A stretch of 64,000 nt of DNA from Diphasiastrum complanatum (GCA_029204225.1 CM055102.1:51490039-51554038), one strand, 5' to 3'; positions 11,999 through 23,633 are shown, numbered from the stretch's first letter. Notes: generated from the sequence alone by a model not told the origin. Numbers and translations: made by a program.

Positions 11999-12792
11999 TG
12001 TAAAGCTACCTTTACAAAGCTTTACTTCCGGCACCACTGGCGCCAGCATTGTCCCCGGCGCCAGCAGCACCCCTGCTGCTCCCGGCGCCAGCGGCGCCGG
12101 CGTCGCTCCCGACGCCACTGTGACCAGAATCCAGTCGGCGCCAAGTTCATATGGCTGAAAATCTTTGATCGGTTCTAGCGAAGTCCAGAGAGCTCAGATC
12201 GATGTGCAATCACCTCACACGATCTAGGCATGATTAAAGGAAGCCTGGGGATCAAGAAAATCTAGAGAGAGAAAATGACTTTCTAGAGAGAGAGTACCAG
12301 CCTGGGTAGAGTGCCCGGTATGAGGGGGTGCCGAATCTCACCAATACTATAGGGGAGTGCGGGTTGCGACTCAGGACGAGCTCCAACCAAGTCTCAGCCT
12401 CCCTTGCTGGAATGTTGTCCGGGCACTCGCCTTGGCATGCCAGCTCCCCGAAGACTAGGGTCAATCACACACTTGAAATGTAACCTTCTCAGATTTATCA
12501 AGAAACTGGGATTTTTCTCAAACTGACTCTGATTACCTTTTGGGTTTCAGTGTTCGGTAAAAGCGCCAGTTGTAAGGCTGTTTCAAAATTTTTAAGTTGG
12601 CACATAGCTGAGGGTCGTATCCCGGGACGCCAGCGGTATGCTGTCGGGACCATTCGGTTCGTGGTGCCAGCAGTATGTTGTCGAGACCATTTGGTCCAGG
12701 AACTGGTTGTCTCCATATCTGTCGTGGCTTGTGGTTCTAAGTATTCCTTGCATGAACGTGAATGGGTTAAGCTCTTGGGGAACGTGCTCTAA
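11999..12792 (+). repeat. degenerate gypsy-type LTR
   Basis: This block shares a recognisable layout with the gypsy LTR at 60877-61794: a TGTAAAG start, a GC-rich section with GGCGCC/CCGGCG motifs, the phrase GGGGGTGC-CCGAATC-CA followed by ACTATAGGGGA, AGTCTCAG-CTCCCT, a GAAATGTAAC--TCTCAGAT step, GATTACC and TTTCAGT, then GGTTAAGC and TTGGGGAA. It ends where minus-strand copia coding starts (about 12795). No PBS is visible, so it is a solo or truncated LTR lying between two copia relics. Confidence 0.55.
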
Positions 12793-12794
12793 CT

Positions 12795-13955
12795 TGTATG
12801 TACTTTGACTCATCGAATTTGACATCTCGAACAACTTTTATTCTTCCAGTTTCGGGTATGTAGACTCAATAATATGAAGAATGTAACTCGAATCCTACCA
12901 AAAAACCTTGTTCTGTTTTTTCATCGAGTTTCTTTCTCAATTTTTCTGGTATGTGCATATAATCTACACATCCAAATGTCCGAACATGAGCCAGATCTGG
13001 CTTCGACTTCCACCATATTTCGTGAGGAGTTTTATTCGGTACTCTAGATTTCAAAATTTGATTCCGAAGATAGTTCGACATAGCCATTGCTTCCACCCAC
13101 AACTGCTTTGGTGCTTTCGCATGAGCCATCATACGCCTAGCAGCTTCCATTAGTGTACGATTTTTTCATTCAGCAATTCCATTGTGCTGAGGTGTGTATG
13201 ATGTAGTCTTCGTATGCATAATACCTCAATCAGTACAGAAAGTTTTGAATTCGTTGGAAATGTACTCACCTCCATGATCTGTGCGAATTTGCTTCAACTT
13301 GTTGCATGTCTGCTTCTCAACCCAATTCGTATACTCAACGAATTTCTCAAAAGCTTCTGATTTTGTACGAATAAAGTATACTACAGCGAACTTGCTAAAG
13401 TAATCAATAAACGTTATGAAGTATTTTGCATCACCTAAAGACAATACTCCGAATGGTCCACAAATATCCGAATGTACAATTTCAGTACCTTGGTTGCTTT
13501 ATAAACATCTTTACTGAAAGGTGTTCGAGTCATTTTGTCTTTAAGACAAGATTCGCAGGTAGTTCGAATATCTCGACTCTTGATTTCGACTCCTTCAATT
13601 CTCTGACTCTTGTTGGTTTGGTACAAGGCGTCCATGTTTATGTGACATAACCTCTTGTGCCATCGGATATCTGTCAATTCTTGAGTTTGATTTGCTTGTT
13701 CAACTCGAGTTCGAATGCTCAAGTGATACAAATTACCATCTATCTTACCTTTAGCAACTAGGTTATAAAAATCTTCATCTAACAATTTATAAGAGTCCCT
13801 TGTGAAGTTTACTGACATTCCTGTGTCGACTATCTTTCCTACGGATAGAAGATCTTTATCAAGAGTAGGAACATAGAGAACTTCCTCCAGTTTCTTGTCA
13901 CCCTGATTCGTGTCTAACCACAGTACACCAGTTCCATCAATTACATAATAGAAAA
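12795..13955 (-). pseudogene. Ty1/copia protease end and integrase relic
   Basis: Minus-strand relic running from the end of the protease region (DGTGVLWLDTNQGDKKLEE, YVPTLDKDLLSVGKI) through GAG_pre-integrase (RWHKRLCHINMDALY, CESCLKDKMTRTPFS) to the integrase core (GDAKYFITFIDYFSKFAVVYF, IRTDHGGEYISNEF, YTPQHNGIAE, MEAARRMMAHAKAPKQLW, NKTPHEIWWKSKPDL) and the C-terminal HIPEKLRKKLDEKTEQGFLVGF step. Asp of RTDHGG and Glu of GIAE, two of the three catalytic acidic residues, can be seen. Frameshifts near 13440 and stops near 13225 and 13165 inactivate it. Gag and RT are missing. It is closely related to the relic at 32.4-34.1 kb, which has nearly the same protein. Confidence 0.85.
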
Positions 13956-14640
13956 GCTTCGAGGACCAAAGACACGAAGACGACGGTCAAACATTTGTTG
14001 ACTGAAGGTCAAACGAACACGAACACGAACACGAACATGAAGATAAAAGGTTCGTGGACCCAAGGCGACCTAATGACAAAGCCAAAGGCACATAAGACCT
14101 GAAGACCCAGCGACGGTGGATCTCCATGCATGAAAGGACAGATGAGATCGTAAAAGTACCAGGAGGACGTCATCCTCCGGAGACTGACAGGATACCATTA
14201 GGACGTGCCTAATCAGCCGTTCTTGTAATCTCCTGATTTGCTAATCATGTCCTCCTCTCAACATACATGTAGATCCTGATTATTAATAATGCAGTCGTAG
14301 TAAATTGGCTATATACCATTGTAAGCTAAGCACTGTGTAGCCAATAAGCTAAGGTTCAAGAAGTCCGCTAGTAAGCGCGACAAGTTTTGATTCGCGAAAG
14401 ATAGAGTCTCTTTCGCACCAACATGCTCGCTGTGTGGTCTGTCACAATAGTGCTTAATAAATTCTCTGATAATGCAGTAGATGTTTTATGCAGAAGAGTT
14501 TTTTGTCTTGAACATGACCGAATGCTTAACTGTCTGATAGTTGTATGTTAATAATCAGCTGGTTTCAATCTTATTCCGCACACTAGTTTTTAGCTTGTCG
14601 AATGCATAAGTAAATTCTACATATGTCGACAGTGTTTGTC
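13956..14640. other. LTR-like unassigned block
   Basis: The sequence changes abruptly at the end of the copia relic. It holds a short CGAACA tandem run (about 14016-14040), a TATA-like GCTATATACC near 14310, and TTCGCGAAAG motifs of the kind seen in the copia LTR at 17.2-19.3 kb. I cannot define both edges or a TSD, so an LTR is only a suspicion. Confidence 0.3.
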
Positions 14641-16487
14641 ATCACCTTGGAGGATTTTAGATCCTGTCATAGAGGGCAGTAGACCCGATGACAGAATCGA
14701 ATTCCATCTGGGTTTGTTTCTGTGAGAATCTCAACAGCGGGTATTAGAGGACGAAACAATTTGTGTCTGGATACCCACTGCACCTTTATCACAAAGGGAG
14801 ATTTCCCATCGGTGGTATCGGTCAGAGCTGAGATTTCTCAATAGAGATACCACATTAAGATCTAGATTAGACCTCAATTTTTTTCAAAATACCCCACATT
14901 TGATTGAATGGTTTTCTTTTTCCCATATCGCGACTAGGTACCAAAATACACCATTGATCATAAGATCTTTACAGTCCTAGAATTTCCTTTCCAAGATCAC
15001 TGATGTCCCATACCATCAGATTTTTCTTCTAGAAAATCCTTAACCGTCTTATCTGATATTCTAGAAATCCACTAATCATCTAGTTGTCCTATAATTCATA
15101 TAGGATATTATCTCTTGTTCCCAAACACTAGAGACCCTATTTATTTGGATGACTTGCATGCCTATCAGATGGATACTTTCCAGGTTGATAATAAGATTTG
15201 AATCTTCGTGGATCCAAGAGCATTAACTGTACGACAAGCTTCTATCAATTGAAATATCCAATGTAATCCATGTATCAGATTCCACTTCTAACATCACAAT
15301 TGACATCCAAAACTGCGAATAACTCAATGGTTATTAGTTATGAATTCAACTAAATGAATTCTACCTAGGAAATTAATATCCAGTTTCGAGCAATTATTTA
15401 CTTGGATTACCAAAATCTTAATTGTGAAATACATTTCTTGATCACACTTACTACCACTGATGTCCACTCTTGTTTCCTCCTTAGAATTTTCAGTTCCTTG
15501 AAAATCTATTTCAGCTAAGGTACTAAGAAGACGTAACGACATAAGTAAATGTTTAAAATTAATTACTGTAGGACAAAGTCTGAAACAATTTCATTTCTAT
15601 CCTTTACCTGGGCTGAATAATTGACATACCAAAATCATCTACTAGTATGAAAAACACTACCAGTCTGATCTTTTGAATATAATTCACCATAGGATTTAAC
15701 TGAAAATGGAAACATTCTTTTATTTTGATCTGGCTTAAGAATCACTTCATTGAAGTTGTTTGTAATTTAGAGAAAATACTTAATATTTATATTCGAGTAC
15801 TTCTTTTCCTGTATTCCACACAAAAATTTTGTTGAATAAAAACTAAATATTATCCATTTTATTCCAATTAATTACTTTAACAAGTATCTCAAAAGCTTTT
15901 ACTCATCCTTTCACTGATGGATCAATAACATAATACCAAGAAATTGAATCCTTTTACCGGGTACATGCTTGAGAACCATACCATTACCATCATTTCTCAA
16001 GATCGGTTTAGAATGATTTCTTCAAAAAAAATCTGATTAAAACTGCTTGACTTCGAAAACTGAGGTACTAAGGTTCCATGCAAAATCTAGGCTTACTGGT
16101 AGATGTTGATGTAAGCCAATTAACCAGCAAATAAGGTCTTAATACATGCATATTGTTCCTAGGGAAATCCCTATTCGGGAAGCAATATCCAAACCAAGGT
16201 TTAAAATTCGAAAACTAAGCACCAGAAAACCAAAATTCCACTAATTGGGTGCTAGTAATTTGAGTTTGGAAATATAATTTCGAACCAACATCAAAGTTAC
16301 AACCTGTCAAAACTTTAAAACCCAATGGTCATCCAACATGTATCTAGAATCTTACAACTAATAGCCATGCAATTTGTAAAATTACATAGCACGCATGCCA
16401 AAAGCCCTCTAGAAAATGTGGCCCAACCCCAATATCTTCACAAAAAAAAACCAAAGGATTAGGGCCGACTCCCTCATCCCTCCAACA

Positions 16488-16490
<3 letters not shown>
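14641..16490. other. no recognisable gene
   Basis: AT-rich stretch with scattered short frames, no conserved motif, no LTR pair and no RNA gene that I can see on either strand. Confidence 0.5.

Positions 16491-16533
<43 letters not shown>
16491..16533. repeat. (GA)n microsatellite
   Basis: About 43 nt of uninterrupted GA dinucleotides. A shorter GA run followed by TATATATA lies at 16564-16582. The serine/leucine-rich open frames on the opposite strand come from this repeat and are not genes. Confidence 0.95.
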
Positions 16534-16534
<1 letters not shown>

Positions 16535-17193
16535 CCACCACTCCAACTGACCTTCCTCGTAAAAGAGAGAGAGATATATATACTGGATCGTGCCCCTTCA
16601 TAGCCCATCAACATGTCGTTTCCAAGCATGGTTTCACCTCCACGATTCATCGTCGTGTTAGAAGCAGACCTCACAACCATTGTTTTCTGAAAACATAATG
16701 TTTCATGGCTGATATCAAGTGTTCATGCTTCTCTATGGATGGCGGAAACAACATCTCAGAGGATTGATGCGGGACCTGTGAAATCAGCCTTCAACAGCCA
16801 TGATCTATATCCCTTCCCATAATCAATCTATGATTCAGTTCCCGTTGTTGACTGAAGTGTAACATCCACTCTCTTTTTTCATTGTCTTCCAACAGCCCTA
16901 AAAAATAGAGCGAAAAACAAGAGAGGAAGAATCCAATTCTGTGGTTAATCCACCAGGTTACAGATCTCAATCCATACAGGGCCACCATCGTTTCCTATTT
17001 GCAACAGGTCTATGTAATGCAACGACCATCACTTGCTTTCAACAGCGATCCCAGAGTTTTCAGAATGTTTAAATGCATATATGAGTTAGAAAAACAAGGT
17101 TACATTGCTCTTACAGCTAATACAGATTTATGCATGCAAAAATTCAACTAGTTTAAACCCGGTCCCTGTTTTCCTCAGAAACTCCACAGTTTA

Positions 17194-18009
17194 TGTCACG
17201 AAAGGAGACTGTTTCTATTTCGTTTTTGTCTTCGTATTCGCAAACTATTTTGTTTCTTTAAATTTTCTTTTTCGCGGAAGCTTTTACGGAATCCCAGACA
17301 CTTGACTACACATCACTAAACATATTTTATTGTAGCAATCAAGAAAGACAACACAAGACAAGAAGATGCACGAAAATAGAGCGACTGTATTATCAGTTTA
17401 ATTTTTAGAGCGAGATCATCAGTGTCTCGCTCGTTGGCGGAGTGACACTCTGCTCTTTCGTTGTGTTCTGCTCGTTGGCAGACTTTCATGCACAGCTCTA
17501 TTGTTTCTAGTATTTTTCTTCCTGCTCTACTCGCTACGTCTATCTCTCTGTCTCTTACAGATCTTTCTACTCAGATTACTAGTTATGATCCAGAAAGGAT
17601 AGTTTATACCTCCACAGTGTGGAGTTTACAAGATGGCTTAACGCATAATCACAAGACTAGTTAATGCTAATCAACTAATCAGTTAGTCTCCGTCGTTGCC
17701 ACTCGTTTCACCTGGGCGTGAAGTCTACGACTCCAAGCCCGTTGAGCTGCCAGCTGGCAGTGCGAAAGATTCGTCTTCGTTTGTTTTGTGATCTCCCGTT
17801 TGCTTTCGTTCTATTCGTTTCCTTCATAGTTTTTCATTTTACGTCCCTTTGCGGTTTGCGGTCCTGGAGGTGTGTTTACAATTCACGAATGATTCGCGAA
17901 TCATTCGTGCTTCGAGTTAAGGGACGTTGACTGTCGCGAATTGTTCTCGTTCGACCTTCGTTTCTTGTTCGTGCTGCGACAAAGTTGCAGGAGTTCACCA
18001 TTTCTGACA
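17194..18009 (-). repeat. 3' LTR (left copy, 816 bp)
   Basis: Long direct repeat of 18442-19264. It carries a 26-bp perfect palindrome at 17884-17909 centred on TTCGCGAA. The right edge TGACA abuts the polypurine tract and the left edge TGTCACG abuts TSD GTTTA. Confidence 0.9.
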
Positions 18010-18016
18010 CTCCCTC

Positions 18017-18340
18017 TTAAACCTTGCAGCTTTGTACGTTTAATCCAATTGCCTTTCTCTGCTTGGCAAAGAGTGGCTTGTTGAGCGGTTTCGTGAGCAA
18101 ATCTGCAATCATGTCTTCTGACTTTATGTACTGGACCTGGAGCTCCCCTATATGCATGAGTAGATCTTCATTTATGGATGAAACAATGATCGCCATTGCA
18201 CGCTCATCTTTTTTTATCCATTCAACTCTCCTCGAGTCTCCCTTTGGGGCTGCACCTCGTTCAGTCACCGACCATATGCCTTCCCCCTTCGAAAGTGTTT
18301 TGATTTTGAATTTTCAGATTCTGTAATTTGTGCCATCAAG
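18017..18340 (-). pseudogene. Gag N-terminus fused to RNase H C-terminus
   Basis: The open frame 18268-18017 begins with the part of copia Gag that reads TERGAAPKGDSRRVEWIKKDERAMA..SSINEDLLMHIG (a UBN2/DUF4219-type start). It passes without a break into VQYIKSEDMIADLLTKPLNKPLFAKQR, the last segment of RNase H in copia Pol. Upstream, around 18340-18270 in another frame, the usual gag opening can be traced, so one frameshift also lies before this piece. Zinc knuckle, protease, integrase and RT are all missing. The join lies near residues 41-42 of the open frame. In the family, both ends of this region are needed in cis for packaging and reverse transcription, which may explain why they persist. 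The product, if made, would have no enzymatic activity. Confidence 0.8.
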
Positions 18341-18429
18341 ACTGATTGCCACTCTGGTCTAGATTGTCGTAGCCATATTGTGTTGTCTAGAAGCATCACT
18401 GCTGGGATATCAGTAGTGACAATCTGTCT

Positions 18430-18441
18430 GTTCTAATACCA
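18430..18441 (-). promoter_or_regulatory. primer binding site
   Basis: Minus strand TGGTATTAGAAC immediately inside the 5' LTR (edge at 18442). It is a variant of the tRNA-Met PBS, with two differences from TGGTATCAGAGC. Confidence 0.75.
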
Positions 18442-19264
18442 TGTTGCGGAAGCGAGACTGTTTCTATTTCGTTTTCGTTTTTGTTTTCGTATTCACGAAC
18501 TATTTTGTTTCTTTAAAATTTCTTTTTCATGGAAGCTTTTACAAGATCCCAGACACTCGACTACACATCACTAAACATATTTTTTTCTAGAAATCAAGAA
18601 AGACAGCACAAGACAAGAAGATGCACAAAAATAAAGTGACTGTATTATCAGTTTAATTTTTAGAGCGAGATCGTCAGTGTCTCGCTCGTTGGCGGAGTGA
18701 CACTCTGCTCTTTCGTTGTGTTCTGCTCGTTGGCAGACTTTCATGCACAGCTCTATTGTTTCTAGTATTTTTCTTCCTGCTCTACTCGCTACGTCTATCT
18801 CTCTGTCTCTTACATATCTTTCTACTCAGATTACTAGTTATGATCCAGAAAGGATAGTTTATACCTCCACAGTGTGGAGTTTACAAGATGGCTTAACGCA
18901 TAATCACAAGACTAGTTAATGCTAATCAACTAATCAGTTAGTCTCCGTCATTGCCACTCGTTTCACCTGGGCGTGAAGTCTACGACTCCAAGCCCGTTGA
19001 GCTGCCAGCTAGCAGTGCGAAAGATCCATCTTCATTTGTTTTGTAATCTCCCGTTTGCTTTCGTTCTATTCGTTTCCTTCATAGTTTTTCGTTTTGCGTC
19101 CCTTTGCGGTTTGCGGTCCTAGAGGTGTGTTTACGATTTATGAATGATTCGCGAATCATTCATGCTTCGAGTCAAGGGACGTTGACTGTCGCGAATTGTT
19201 CTTGTTCGACCTTCGTTTCTTGTTCGTGCTACGACAAAGTTGCAGGACTTCACCATTTCTGACA
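18442..19264 (-). repeat. 5' LTR (right copy, 823 bp)
   Basis: Direct repeat of 17194-18009. The minus-strand transcript should begin inside this LTR. The palindrome seen in the left copy is kept here with changes in both arms (19140-19163). Confidence 0.9.
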
Positions 19265-19269
19265 GTTTA

Positions 19270-19849
19270 TATCTAAGAAAAAGTAGGAATCATACTGATG
19301 AATAGCCTGGTTTGCAGGATTCACCTCCAAAATAGCTTATTCTCAACAACTATCTAGAGAAATGACAGAATTGCAGTTCACATCATGTTATACTTTGGCT
19401 GCAAATAGATTCATGAAACAACATCACTAATAGTTTAATTCATTTGGAAAAATTGATTTTCATCAATAAACTTAGTCATGCATGAATCCCACTACAAATA
19501 ACATGACAAATTCTTGCATGTATCCAGATCTCTAAAGTATGTGAGTCCAAAAAACAAGCCACATGATTCACATTTGCAAATCATTAAACATGAATTGGAA
19601 ATCTCCTCAAAAAACCAGAAAATTCAGAATGAAATTCAAGACTAATTATGAGCTTCTCCTTCAAAATTAAGACATGACGATAGGCACATTACCACAATTT
19701 TGAAGAGCTCCAAGAATTAACAATTCCAATTCCAAACCTCCTTTGAGAATTCAACACTCCAAAACCATGATGTAACTCCAAGTGCTTCGATCTTTCAATC
19801 CGATGTAGAGCTTGCCTCCACTTCTATCCAAGATTGCATTGTAGCCGAG
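19270..19849. other. no recognisable gene
   Basis: AT-rich sequence between the gutted copia element and a minus-strand PBS. On the minus strand it would be the leader of the element primed at 19862-19850, but no gag can be read. Confidence 0.45.
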
Positions 19850-20313
19850 GGCTCTGATACCAATGTAAGGACCCTAGGAGATAACCCTTAAGATGAGGAT
19901 AGGTAAACACAAAAAGAGAGACTATGGGGCCAATCCGCCCAACCAAATCTAGATCAAGCCCCCAAGCCATGCCCTGTGAAGCAAGACGAGAAGAGAGAAA
20001 CTGATGACCTAAACCCAATATGTCGACGGGGAAATCCCTACCTCATTATATAGAGAGTAGAGTCATGTGCATGAACCCATGCAATCCCCATGCAGGTCAA
20101 CTATAAATAGATCACATCTCTTCATGCAATCCTCCTGCCTATATCCGTCACATGTACATGCAATACTCCATATGTCTCGATTAGAGTGTCTGGGTCCTCT
20201 CAAGGTAATTAGTCACAAATAGGCCTTGACTTGAATTTAAATCTCAGCGTGACCAATAATCTTGAATACTGGAGGGCCGATCTACCATATTAGGACTATT
20301 CTAGGTCCTTAAT
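19850..20313 (-). repeat. PBS and possible LTR
   Basis: Minus strand 19862-19850 reads TGGTATCAGAGCC, a clear tRNA-Met PBS. From 19864 the plus strand begins TGTAAGGACCCTAG, and an inverted match CTAGGTCCTTA ends near 20311, suggesting an LTR of about 450 bp that has lost its last bases. No second copy is present. Confidence 0.45.
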
Positions 20314-20342
20314 CGAATATGGCCATAAGAATAACTCACTCA

Positions 20343-20830
20343 CTAGTGGAGCTGGTCTTCTTCCACCAGGTATAGGTGCAAGTGTCCATACATTGTTCTT
20401 ATACATCGATGAAATTTCATCCTCCATTGCTTGAATCCAATGATCTTTATTTGGTCCATCAATAGCTTCCTTGAATGTTTGAGATTCGTCTGTGAAACCA
20501 CAAAATTCGATGGCCATATTTGTTGAAACATCCTGACCAAACCTTACTGGTGGTTTTCTTTGTCTATCAGATCTTTTGATAGTTTGTATAGGTATTGAAT
20601 TCATTTCTGCATTTTTGGGTTCGACCTGTTCTGCTTGAATTTGAATTGGTGATTCGAGTCTTTGAGGTACTCAAATTTGTACTCCCTCTGAATCATTACT
20701 ATGTCCAAATGGTAATTCTTGTTCATCATCTGCTTGCTTTACTTCTATTGTTGGTAACTTATAATAAGCCTTGAGAATTTCATACCCGACTAAGTCACTG
20801 CCTAACCGTTCTTGTTGAAAGCAGGTACAT
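20343..20830 (-). pseudogene. Ty1/copia integrase-RT linker fragment
   Basis: Minus-strand relic of the segment that joins integrase to reverse transcriptase. It reads LVGYEILKAYYKLP in the linker, then (open frame from 20604) RSDRQRKPPVRFG, then WIQAMEDEISSMYKNNVWTL and P-P-G-R-R-P, where the RT fold would begin. It stops at about 20343 before any catalytic residue. At least one in-frame stop lies upstream (near 20670). It is an isolated scrap with no other domain attached. Confidence 0.75.
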
Positions 20831-21640
20831 TGGTCTTGCATCATTCAAGAAGGTGTGATTTTTTTAACTCTTTGTTTATTGACCATTACTAAAACTTCAT
20901 GGCTTTATCTCTAGCATTCACTAAACTTTTTTGTGTTTTTTAGAATATTCTTATAAGATTTCTATGAGAATCTTCTAGCATATTCCAACTGTCATAAATC
21001 ATACGAAGAATATTCAAAAGCGAAATCACAAACCCAAGACTACAGAGAGCATCGACAAGGGGACTGAAAAGGGAGCTCTAGAATCTATATCTACCGGGAG
21101 TGTCGCCAACAAAAGTTGACATGGAGCAGACCAGCCAACAAGCAAAGACAAAGTCTGGTGCCTCACAAACACATTTCACAATGACGGGAATAAATGCACG
21201 ACCAAGTCAGACACCCATAAAAAAAGTGCAATGTATTGCAAGCCAAAGGCATGTGAATTAATGGTAGTCTAGATCTGAAATGGGTCAAAAGTGAAAAGGG
21301 ATCCAAGTAGTTAAAAATGAATTTAATATAAACTTTTTTATAAAGTCAGTTATTATGGCACGTGGTTTTGGGTCCCAAACCCTAGTCTATAAAAAGACAT
21401 GTGACAATATGGGTTGACCTCAAATGAAGACGGGTTGGATGTGCAACATGTGATCTTGACAATAGTCCCATATGCAACCGATGAGATAAACTTGATGTGT
21501 TTATATAGGTGAACACAATTTGTGAAGAAAAAGAGCATGCAAGGTTAGGGTTTTGGGGCTAAAATTGAACAATGTGAAATTGTTGGAAAGTGGGCATGTG
21601 TGAGTAGGGTTTGGAAATTAAAAATGAACCCAAATTATTG
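20831..21640. other. no recognisable gene
   Basis: AT-rich, with only short frames and no domain or RNA gene. The downstream part merges into the 449-bp-period duplication. Confidence 0.5.
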
Positions 21641-22540
21641 GAACATGCTAAATATTGGGGAATAGTTTTTTTTGATGACCTTTGCAACAATTGTGATTTT
21701 TCATAGACCAAAGGAAGATTGAATGGTCATTGAACTAGGTGCAAAGGTCACCAAAAATATCTTTCCTGAGTGTAATGGATGGTGAGGATGATTCCTTTTG
21801 TGGTTGAAATGTTTCTACAAGTCTCCCTTATGGATCTTTATGGGTCACAATCTATATTTTTGATTTTATGAGCACAATGTTCGTATAGAAATTTGTTTAC
21901 GAGCTTTAGATTTCATGATATGCCAGAAAAAACAAAAGTTGAAATCACTATCGAAGAAATAAAAAGTGAAATGAGATCACTTGCAAAGTTCAAAACGTGA
22001 GGTGGTTTTTGAAAATTTTTGTATTTGTGGACTCAAGGGGAACTCATGATTGTTGAAAGAAAAGAAACTTTGCAAAATATGAATTATTTGAACATGCTAA
22101 AGGGTCTTTTTAGTGACCTTTGAACCCATAAAACAACCATGAAAATAGACCAAACCATGATCAAGTGGCAGTTGAACTAGGTGTAAAGGTCACCAAAAAT
22201 AATTTTCTTAAGCGCAAAGAATGGTGAGGAACACCCCTTTTGTGGTTGAAACTTTTTTTACGAGTCTCACTTATGCATCTATATGGGTTCCTATCTATAT
22301 TTTCAAATTTCTTTATAAATCTTTTATGAGCACAATGTTTCATAACTTTAGGTTTCATGATATGCCAAAAGCAAAAGGTGAAGTGTGTATCACATTTCCT
22401 AGCATCCAAGAAAAGACACTTAGATGAGATCAATATCAAAGTTCATGAGGATCAATGGTTTATGAAAAACTATGTATTTGTGAACTAGGTAGGGGGGAAA
22501 CTCATAATCTTTTAAGGAAAGGAGACTTTGCAAGATATAA
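21641..22540. repeat. diverged tandem duplication, 449-bp period
   Basis: GAACATGCTAAA at 21641 recurs at 22090. The two halves then share, in order, TGACCTTTG, GAACTAGGTG-AAAGGTCACC, AATGGTGAGGA, TTTTGTGGTTGAAA, a TATGAGCACAATGTT step, TTTCATGATATGCCA, a TTGTGAACT/TTGTGGACT step, GGGGAAACTCAT/GGGGAACTCAT, and GACTTTGCAA/AACTTTGCAA. Identity is only moderate. No protein homology is evident, and small frames inside are not convincing. Confidence 0.75.
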
Positions 22541-23620
22541 TTCTCTTCAAGAACACAAACGAATATCCTCTAGTAAGGAGTAATGGTTGTAAAAGTATAA
22601 TTGAGCGGAACACATGTCATATGCGTGAGAAATGAGAGAATACAGTAAATTATAGAAGGATAGATACGCTTGTAAAACACACGGCTCCTGAAAATGCGAA
22701 GACGATACACCCCAAAGTACAACGTACAATGATACAATTCATACTTGGAGTAGATAAAGGTTGCAGTCATGATGGGTAACTCTAGACTTTAGTGTCAAGT
22801 GCATTACTTTATTTGATAGAATAGTATTCATTTGAGTAGGATGTGGTTTAGTTAAATTGAATTTGGACAGAGAAAAGGTGTACCACAGTTTCATGAAAGC
22901 TACCCATTTGTCCAGGGTAAGGAATAGTTTACTCTTTAAGAATTATTTATAACCTGTAGATTCTTAGCTGCCTACGGAAATGCTATAAAGCAACACGTCT
23001 TTGCAGCTCCTGAAGGCAGACAGACAAAGCAAGCTGAAGTTAAAAGCAAAGCAGCAAAATTCTCGAGCATCTTTTGAATTTAATAAAGTGTTTGAATCTA
23101 AACCACATTTGGGCTGTTGCATTTTTGCATTTTGCAAATTGCAGCACGGCTGTTAGCCCTGTGGAGCCCACTTATGCTCTCACCCACCAACCACCACTTT
23201 CGACCGCTGAATGCTTCAATATCCTATGTATGTGATCCGAGACCCTGCAACAAGGCGAGGAGTGGAATGGCCCACCGAAATCAGCGTATCTCTGGGTTTG
23301 GGCGTTCCCTTTTGAATCTTTGATCAGCTAACGCCTAGAGGCTATGTGTGTGGGATTTTTTTTCTTTTCTCCTGTTCGTTTGTCCTTATCACGTGTTAGG
23401 AAATTGGAGGCGAACTCTTAAGGTTGAGTAAATTGGAGATGAACTCTTTACCTTTGAGTAAAGGTAAAGAAAGTCGTAAGCAGCTCCCCGCTTACTGGCG
23501 AACAGTTTCTTCTCTTTTTTAATCAGTTGAGACCACATTTTTTATCTCACCTGCCGGTAAATTCTGATCACAGCCTGCTATACATTGTGGAGCGTGACTA
23601 CACTGGTGATTCATGCATTC
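22541..23620. other. intergenic region and probable dirigent upstream region
   Basis: No coding homology. The last few hundred bases are less AT-rich and include a short repeat of AAATTGGAG-CGAACTCTTAA type around 23400-23450, where two near copies lie about 31 bp apart. This is likely the distal promoter of the dirigent gene. Confidence 0.4.
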
Positions 23621-23625
23621 TGCCG

Positions 23626-23633
23626 TATATATA
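23626..23633 (+). promoter_or_regulatory. TATA box of the dirigent gene
   Basis: TATATATAG lies about 97 nt upstream of the first ATG (23730). That spacing fits a plant core promoter with transcription starting around 23655-23665 and a short 5' UTR containing CTCACACACTCTCGCTC-like pyrimidine-rich sequence. Confidence 0.6.

Larger units (their letters stand above)
17194..19264 (-). mobile_element. gutted Ty1/copia element with LTRs and TSD
   Basis: A complete insertion on the minus strand: 5' LTR 19264-18442 (823 bp), PBS, a 432-bp interior, polypurine tract (plus strand CTCCCTCTTA, 18010-18019), and 3' LTR 18009-17194 (816 bp). Both LTRs have TGT..ACA ends. The 5-bp target duplication GTTTA is present at 17189-17193 and 19265-19269. 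The interior keeps only the start of gag joined in frame to the very end of RNase H, so the element depends on helpers for every function. By eye the LTRs are about 95% identical, with many C/T and G/A changes at CpG sites. Confidence 0.9.

Noticed and set aside
11910-12158. Ala/Pro/Gly-rich open frame
   Set aside because: Covers the GGCGCC-rich part of a degenerate gypsy LTR; compositional artefact.
16344-16680. Ser-Leu repeat 'proteins' on the minus strand
   Set aside because: Direct translation of the (GA)n microsatellite.
17461-18919. Identical ~67-codon frames at 17461 and 18716, which looked like a duplicated small gene
   Set aside because: They lie at the same position inside the two LTRs of one copia element and have no homology.
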